A stretch of DNA of 11,565 nt, taken from contig JAIRLL010000231.1 in NCBI GenBank assembly GCA_031259505.1, positions 1 through 11,565 on the forward strand, given 5' to 3'. The first letter of the stretch is position 1. Each line of letters opens with the position of its first letter. Positions 7,380 to 11,565 of this stretch are shown in pieces. The notes under the pieces were generated by a model that saw nothing but the letters and a program-made list of their open reading frames with translations, ran no database searches and was not told the origin of the DNA. The stretch is from Tannerella sp. (GTDB lineage: Bacteria > Bacteroidota > Bacteroidia > Bacteroidales > Tannerellaceae). A program made the position numbers and the translations under genes.

Positions 7380-7760
7380 ATGACAACACGCAGAACTTCT
7401 CCGAAATGGATCAAATCACTGGAAAAAGACGAAATCTTCGTCTTCGGCAGTAACCTGGACGGTTTTCACGGCGGCGGCGCGGCGGCGCTGGCCATGAAAT
7501 GGGGTGCAGTATGGGGACAGGGTACAGGCTTGCAGGGTCAAACCTATGCCATCCCGACCATGTTCGACTCGGCGGCGGAAATCAAACCCTTTGCGGATGA
7601 ATTTATGTCGTTTGCCAAAGCGCATCCCGAACTGACATTTCTTGTTACGGAAATCGGCTGCGGCATCGCCGGATTTACGCCCGACGACATCGCTCCGCTG
7701 TTCAAACCGGCAATCGACGAAAATATCGAAAACGTGTATCTGCCGGAAAGTTTCTATTAA
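7380..7760 (+). CDS. Small macro-domain-like protein
   Basis: This 126-residue protein has no signal peptide or membrane segment, so it is probably cytoplasmic. It belongs to a widespread uncharacterised family with the pattern FGSN (22-25), HGGGAA (30-35), GQGTGLQG (46-53), YAIPT (56-60), IGCGIAG (92-98) and DIAPLF (103-108). The glycine-rich loop, the YAIPT strand and the late IGCGIAG loop are arranged as in macro domains, which bind ADP-ribose or related nucleotides. Related proteins are sometimes named after a phage non-structural protein (A1S_2505 family). Substrate and activity are unknown, and binding to ADP-ribose is inference. It follows its promoter by about 40 bp and precedes the outer-membrane protein gene by 9 bp, suggesting one transcript. 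ATG 7380 is the only reasonable start. Confidence 0.8.
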   Translation: MTTRRTSPKWIKSLEKDEIFVFGSNLDGFHGGGAAALAMKWGAVWGQGTGLQGQTYAIPTMFDSAAEIKPFADEFMSFAKAHPELTFLVTEIGCGIAGFTPDDIAPLFKPAIDENIENVYLPESFY

Positions 7761-7769
7761 TCATAAATT

Positions 7770-10181
7770 ATGAACAGATTTTCAGTCGTATGTATTTCAT
7801 TCCTGTGCTTTACGGGATTGCAGGCGCAGGATGAGTGGACGGTGACCGGGCGCGTGGTGGAGGATGTTTCCGGCGAGGTCATGACCGGAGTAAACGTCCT
7901 GTTGTATACGCCCGATTCGACGCTGATTACGGGCGTCTCGACGGATGGCGACGGCATATTTTCGCTCGGGACGAATCGCGCCGGCGACTGCTTTATCTCC
8001 GTTTCTTTTGTAGGTTTTGCGACGCAGCGATTCGACCTGAGCCTGGCCGGAAAGAACCGTAACATCATTCATCCCGATATTCTGCTGCGTCCTTCGGATA
8101 TGGAACTGTCGGAAGTCGAAGTCGTTGCCCGCCGCCGACCGGTGATATACAGGCTCGACAGGAAAGTGATCGAAGTTTCGGGATTTATCTCGGCTTCGGG
8201 CGGTACGGCTATCGACATTCTCGAACAGACACCCTCGGTCAGAGTGGATGCCAACGGTGAACTAACGTTTCGCGGCAGTTCGGGGTTTAAGGTCTATATC
8301 GACGGCAAGCCGGCTACGGTGGAGGGCAGCGCCGCGCTGGAACAGATTCCCGCCGGACAGATAGAAAACATCGAAATCATCAGCGCCCCGTCGGCAAGAA
8401 ACGAGGCCGACGGCATCGCGGGAATCATTCAGGTGAATACGCGAAAACAGACCGGCGACGGATGGAGCGGGATGGTAAACGCGGCGGGCAGCACGGTGGC
8501 ATCGCGCAATGTCGATTTTCTGGCTTCGTACGGGAACGGCGGGTTGCGCTGGCAAACGTCGGGCGAGGTTTCGCGCAGGTATCTGGTCAGCGATTTCGAC
8601 CAGTTGAAGCATGTCGGCGCGGACGGGTTGCTGACGACCACGCGCGCCACGGGCGAACGGAAAAGTTTCGTGGATTTGTATGCCCTTCGCAGCGGACTGG
8701 ACTGGTACAGAGGCAAAACTGTATGGTCGGGGGCGCTGGAGACGCGATACCGCGTGCGCAACCGCGGCGGGTATCTTCACTACGAGGATTCTTATCTGCA
8801 GGACATTTCGGACGTGGAAACCGTCGCTTCGTACGACGGGCACGACTTCGTCCGGCTGCACGACCTGACACTCCGTGGCGACGTCGGCTTCGAGCATCGC
8901 ATTTCGGACGGCGGTCATCTGCTGAAAGGCTCCTTCTTCTCTTTCTATGAGCACGATGCGATGGAGTTTTTCTATACCGACCTCTTCGACATGTCCGGCA
9001 ACAGGGTGCAGGGACACAGGGCATGGGAAGCGGAGTATCGCCTCACGGCGCAGGGCAATCTCGACTACGTCCGTCCGTTCGGCGACAGGGCAGGCAGGTT
9101 CGAGGCCGGATACTATTTCTTCACCTATACCGAAGACGGCGACTACACGGTCGATTTCTACAATCCGTCGAAGGGCGATTTCGAACGCCGTGACGACCTG
9201 TACAACCGTTTCGTTTTCCGCAGAGACATACATGCTCTGTATGCGATGCTTTCGAACACTCACGGCAGTTTCAGCTACCAGGCCGGTCTGCGGGGAGAAT
9301 TTATCCACCGCAAGCTGGAAAACAGCGAAGCATGGGCGCGTCACACGTGGGACAGGTTCGACCTCTTCCCCTCGGCGCATCTCGCATACGCGTTCGACGA
9401 CAATAACCGCCTGAACCTGGGCTACTCGCGACGTATCACGCAGCCGCAACTGTTCTACATGGAACCGTATGTCGTATACGTCGACTACTACACCGCGCAG
9501 TGCGGCAATCCCCAGATCCGCCCTGAATATACCAATGCCATCGAACTGACCTACAGCAGGACGGCAGGACAGCATACTGCCGCCGCAACTTTATTTCACC
9601 GCCGCCGCACGGACAAAATCGAGCGCGTGCGCGTGCCCTACCATACGGGCGTCACGCTCGACTCGATGGCAAACGTGGGCAACGACTATGCGACAGGCGC
9701 GGAACTGAGCGCCACCATCCGGGCTGCAAAATGGTGGGATATGGACGTCAACGGAAGTTTGTTCTACTACACCATTGCGAACGAATACAAGAGGGGCGAG
9801 GACGGGAAAAGCCTGAACTGGCAGTTCGCTTTCAATCACAATTTCGACGTGGCAAAAAACACGCGCATGAGACTCGAAAGCTATTTCGTAGGGCCATCGG
9901 TAAGCACGCAGGGGCGGGTCGACGAGTTTTTCTACTTCAACTTCTCGGTGCGCCAGCAACTGTTCAACCGAAAACTTTCCGCCACACTGAACGTGAAAGA
10001 TATCCTTTCGACCGCAAAATACGTGGATACGAAAAACGGCGCAAACATGACGTCCGCAACCGTCATCTATCCCCGATCGCCTCTGCTCACGCTGTCGCTG
10101 AACTATACGTTCAACAATTTCAGGGCGCAGAAGAAGGAAGAAAAAGTCACGCACGACCTGTTTGAAGGGACGAACAGGTAG
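7770..10181 (+). CDS. TonB-receptor-like outer-membrane beta-barrel protein
   Basis: An 803-residue outer-membrane protein of the OMP_b-brl_3 type, related to TonB-dependent receptors. A signal peptide (1-19, cleavage after LQA) is followed by a carboxypeptidase-regulatory-like domain (about 24-105; TVTGRVVEDVSGEVMTGVNV) and then a plug-like domain (about 125-228). The plug carries LEQTPSVRVDANGELTFRG, VYIDGKP, LEQIPAGQIENIEIISAPSA and DGIAGIIQVNTRK. The remainder has the alternating aromatic and polar pattern of a 20-plus-strand barrel and ends with the strand LTLSLNYTFNNF and a charged tail, as is usual in this family. No SusD-like partner gene is adjacent, so this is not a classic glycan-uptake Sus pair. 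Ligand unknown. It is probably co-transcribed with the macro-like gene. Its stop lies 14 bp from the stop of the convergent DUF4924-like gene. Confidence 0.92.
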   Translation: MNRFSVVCISFLCFTGLQAQDEWTVTGRVVEDVSGEVMTGVNVLLYTPDSTLITGVSTDGDGIFSLGTNRAGDCFISVSFVGFATQRFDLSLAGKNRNIIHPDILLRPSDMELSEVEVVARRRPVIYRLDRKVIEVSGFISASGGTAIDILEQTPSVRVDANGELTFRGSSGFKVYIDGKPATVEGSAALEQIPAGQIENIEIISAPSARNEADGIAGIIQVNTRKQTGDGWSGMVNAAGSTVASRNVDFLASYGNGGLRWQTSGEVSRRYLVSDFDQLKHVGADGLLTTTRATGERKSFVDLYALRSGLDWYRGKTVWSGALETRYRVRNRGGYLHYEDSYLQDISDVETVASYDGHDFVRLHDLTLRGDVGFEHRISDGGHLLKGSFFSFYEHDAMEFFYTDLFDMSGNRVQGHRAWEAEYRLTAQGNLDYVRPFGDRAGRFEAGYYFFTYTEDGDYTVDFYNPSKGDFERRDDLYNRFVFRRDIHALYAMLSNTHGSFSYQAGLRGEFIHRKLENSEAWARHTWDRFDLFPSAHLAYAFDDNNRLNLGYSRRITQPQLFYMEPYVVYVDYYTAQCGNPQIRPEYTNAIELTYSRTAGQHTAAATLFHRRRTDKIERVRVPYHTGVTLDSMANVGNDYATGAELSATIRAAKWWDMDVNGSLFYYTIANEYKRGEDGKSLNWQFAFNHNFDVAKNTRMRLESYFVGPSVSTQGRVDEFFYFNFSVRQQLFNRKLSATLNVKDILSTAKYVDTKNGANMTSATVIYPRSPLLTLSLNYTFNNFRAQKKEEKVTHDLFEGTNR

Positions 10182-10195
10182 ATCGCGAATGACCT

Positions 10196-10702
10196 TTACA
10201 TCCGGATCGAGGCGTACTTTTCTGCCAGAAAATTCAGTAGCGTACTGATTTGCCTGATGGCTTCCGCCGTTTCGGCGTTTACTTCCCTTTTTTGCAGACG
10301 TAGCAGAAGATAACCGTAAACGGCCGTAAAACATGTCTCGATTTCCGTCATTTCCGTTCCGCCGGATTTTGCCCGCAACTGCACGATGCATGGCAGCGTC
10401 TGGCCGTAGACGGCGCCGTAGGCCGTTTCGCCCGGTTCCCTCAGCAGTCGCAGATGAAGATCGGAAAGTTCCGTCAGCACGTCTCTGCATAACCGTACAT
10501 GACCCTTCTCCTCCACCCCCTCGGCCTGCATCATTTCGATCAGTTCCTCATACCGGCGAACCGTTTGCCGCCTGACCTCTTCCGGCTGGTCGCAACGGTC
10601 GACGACGGAACGCCTGAGCGCCTCGATATCAAATCCGCAGGCGCGTATCAGGTCTTCTGCCTGCCACATGTGAAACAGGTATTCCACAACATTTTCCTTC
10701 AT
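10196..10702 (-). CDS. DUF4924 family protein
   Basis: A mostly helical soluble protein of a family I know only from Bacteroidota. Hallmarks are ENVVEYLFHMWQAEDLIRA, QPEEVR, EGVEEKGH, LTELSDLHLRLL, LPCIVQLRAKSGG, EIETCFTAVYGYLLLRLQK and a C-terminal ISTLLNFLAEKY. No enzyme motif, signal peptide or membrane segment is evident, and the function is unknown. The longest frame begins at ATG 10787-10789, but a minus-strand TATTTTTG box at 10728-10735 would place the transcription start near 10722. That makes the ATG at 10700-10702 (MKENVVEYLF, 168 residues) the likely start; ATG 10721-10723 would be leaderless. The residues upstream of these (MESVWIASQNYAGY and on) look like translated promoter DNA. 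Single gene, convergent with the outer-membrane protein gene. Confidence 0.87.
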   Translation of the reverse strand: MKENVVEYLFHMWQAEDLIRACGFDIEALRRSVVDRCDQPEEVRRQTVRRYEELIEMMQAEGVEEKGHVRLCRDVLTELSDLHLRLLREPGETAYGAVYGQTLPCIVQLRAKSGGTEMTEIETCFTAVYGYLLLRLQKREVNAETAEAIRQISTLLNFLAEKYASIRM

Positions 10703-10727
10703 TTTATGTATGTCGACAATCATGCTG

Positions 10728-10759
10728 CAAAAATACGTATTTATACCGTATCCGGCATA
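10728..10759 (-). promoter_or_regulatory. Promoter of the DUF4924-like gene
   Basis: On the minus strand, TATG (10756-10759, one mismatch to TTTG), a 20-nt spacer and TATTTTTG (10728-10735) form a Bacteroides-type promoter. It overlaps the longest-ORF reading frame and so argues for a downstream start codon at 10702. Confidence 0.6.
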
Positions 10760-10822
10760 GTTTTGTGAAGCAATCCAAACTGATTCCACAAAGAAAATGA
10801 ATCGCCGGCCGGCAGTCGGAGA

Positions 10823-10884
10823 TGTCCACGAATTACACGAATTTTCTCATGTCAGTTCGTGTAAATTCGTGCAATTCGTGGACA
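10823..10884. repeat. 22-bp inverted repeat (TCCACGAATT family)
   Basis: Arms 10823-10844 and 10863-10884 are complementary at 21 of 22 positions around an 18-nt loop. The right side carries ttcgtg three times at about 9-10 bp spacing, which gives alternative pairings. Palindromes with the core tccacgaatt...aattcgtgga are, from memory, common between genes in Bacteroidota and some other phyla. No T-tract follows, so it is not an obvious terminator. Confidence 0.75.
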
Positions 10885-10886
10885 AA

Positions 10887-10931
10887 GTAAATTTTGAAAC
10901 TTATGGAATTATGTGAATACGAAGTTCTTTA
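10887..10931 (+). repeat. 45-bp dispersed repeat, copy B
   Basis: This matches the minus strand of 7052-7096 at 39 of 45 positions. It begins 3 bp after the inverted repeat 10823-10884, so two repeat types are fused here, while copy A lacks the palindrome. Confidence 0.7.
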
Positions 10932-10956
10932 TTGATATATAAGCCATAAACGGCTA

Positions 10957-10980
10957 TTTCTTATACCGAACTCAGATTAT
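10957..10980 (+). repeat. Second copy of the GAACTCAG repeat
   Basis: The segment tttcttat...gaactcag matches 351-374 at 19 of 24 positions in the same orientation. Only one arm is present here, with no facing inverted copy. It is followed by AT-rich DNA with a small palindrome (atatgtacacatat, about 10979-10992). Confidence 0.5.
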
Positions 10981-11012
10981 ATGTACACATATAGAAACTA
11001 TATATACATATT

Positions 11013-11129
11013 ATGAAGTCCAAAACATCTTTTCTCATTGTGTCTCTTTAGGCTTTATTTGTGTTTTTTTCCGGACTGCCATGCAGCAAATACCTGCTTT
11101 CATTCATCTTCAATAAAAACAGAAGTTAT
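11013..11129 (+). pseudogene. In-frame leader with amber stop before the lipoprotein gene
   Basis: From ATG 11013 the frame reads MKSKTSFLIVSL, then TAG at 11049-11051, then ALFVFFSGLPCSKYLL and on, in the same frame as the lipoprotein ATG at 11130, without another stop. With the TAG read as one residue, this looks like a lipoprotein signal peptide (basic start, hydrophobic core, SGLPC). It could be a decayed upstream gene fused to the spacer, a short translated leader of 12 residues, or coincidence. No promoter box with a full TAnnTTTG match is visible; TTTATTTG at 11054-11061 is one base off. Confidence 0.2.
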
Positions 11130-11565
11130 ATGAAAGAAATAAATTTGCTGAAGAAAACGTATCACATTCTAATGAAAGGTGTAAACTGGGTTTTAGCCGG
11201 ATTAGTGTCCATACTGGGCTTTTCGGGATGCGACAAAGGAACACCGGTGGAATATGGCGTACCGTATGCCATGTTCACGTTTCAGGGGAAAGTGACCAAC
11301 CGTGCCGGCGAGCCGGTGCCGGACATTAAAGTTGAAGTCAAAGACGGGGATAATTTTGCACATCCGGCGCTGACCGATGCCGAGGGACATTATTCCGCAC
11401 TTTTTAGCGCCTTCCCTGTCGAAGACTTTCAGGTGATTGCCTCCGACATCGACGGCGAGACAAACGGGTCGTACCTGAATGACTCCGTTCAGGTCAGGGT
11501 CGACAAAGAAGACTATTACGAAAAGGGAAGCGGACACTGGAACACCGGCTCGGCTGCAAAAAAAG
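11130..11565 (+). CDS. Radical SAM-associated putative lipoprotein (5' part)
   Basis: The frame is open from ATG 11130 to the window end, giving 145 residues without a stop; the gene is cut by the window. The N-terminus has a lipoprotein signal: KGVNWVLAGLVSILGFSGC, with Cys34 as the likely lipidated residue. After EYGVPYAMFTFQGKVTNRAGEPVPDIKVEV comes a transthyretin/carboxypeptidase-regulatory-like beta fold, then SDIDGETNGSYLNDSVQV and GSGHWNTG. The KGVNW..AG, EYG.P, DIDGE.NG and GSG.W patterns match my memory of the Bacteroidales lipoprotein family that pairs with a radical SAM/SPASM protein (rSAM/lipoprotein system, TIGR04133/TIGR04134). Such proteins end soon after the GSGHW region, so probably only the last 10-20 residues are missing. 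Met15 (11172) is an alternative start, but family n-regions favour Met1. The function of these pairs is unknown; a modification by the radical SAM enzyme is inferred. Confidence 0.75.
   Translation, partial: MKEINLLKKTYHILMKGVNWVLAGLVSILGFSGCDKGTPVEYGVPYAMFTFQGKVTNRAGEPVPDIKVEVKDGDNFAHPALTDAEGHYSALFSAFPVEDFQVIASDIDGETNGSYLNDSVQVRVDKEDYYEKGSGHWNTGSAAKK

Noticed and set aside
8262..9575. A 437-codon open frame on the minus strand inside the outer-membrane protein gene
   Set aside because: It is antisense to a clear beta-barrel gene with signal peptide and plug motifs. The translated product is Val/Arg-rich with no family features.
11202..11537. A 111-codon minus-strand frame opposite the lipoprotein gene
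   Set aside because: The plus strand encodes a lipoprotein with signal peptide and family motifs; the antisense frame is its shadow.

Overview
The window looks like a chromosomal segment from a member of the Bacteroidota, most likely the order Bacteroidales. Four lines of evidence agree. Several genes have Bacteroides-type promoters (a TAnnTTTG -7 box, with TTTG or TTG about 20 bp upstream in the best cases). There is no convincing Shine-Dalgarno sequence ahead of the starts. The protein families are typical of the group: a DUF4924-like protein, an OMP_b-brl_3-type outer-membrane protein and the lipoprotein of a radical-SAM/lipoprotein pair. The long spacers carry dispersed palindromic repeats. 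No rRNA, tRNA, CRISPR array, transposase or phage gene was seen.

Layout: 1-747 has no large gene. It holds one possible 35-residue ORF (224-331), a run of hairpins (323-491) and a palindromic repeat (560-759) that reaches into the end of the next gene. On the minus strand follow a GH78 alpha-L-rhamnosidase lipoprotein (748-3504) and a family 2 glycosyltransferase with C-terminal membrane helices (3639-4625). Divergently, on the plus strand, lies a two-gene operon for UDP-glucose dehydrogenase (ugd, 4748-6070) and UDP-glucuronate decarboxylase/UDP-xylose synthase (uxs, 6094-7041). Together these convert UDP-glucose to UDP-glucuronate and then UDP-xylose. A 338-bp spacer carrying a repeat and a near-perfect Bacteroides promoter leads into a second two-gene unit. 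This encodes a small protein with macro-domain-like motifs (7380-7760) and, 9 bp later, a TonB-receptor-like outer-membrane beta-barrel protein (7770-10181). A DUF4924-like gene (10196-10702, minus) converges on it.

The spacer 10703-11129 holds a mosaic of dispersed repeats. At the right edge, the 5' part of a lipoprotein gene (11130 to window end) resembles the lipoprotein partner of the radical SAM/lipoprotein systems of Bacteroidales; its expected radical SAM partner would lie beyond the window.

Functionally, the left half is glycan-related: rhamnose release in the periplasm or at the cell surface, nucleotide-sugar supply, and a membrane-associated glycosyltransferase. The right half is a set of envelope proteins of poorly known function. 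The most interesting points are the radical-SAM-associated lipoprotein at the edge, the unusual pairing of a macro-like protein with an outer-membrane barrel, the repeat that supplies the last codons and stop of the rhamnosidase, and the repeat mosaic of the spacers, one member of which flanks the 7.1-10.9 kb segment in inverted orientation.
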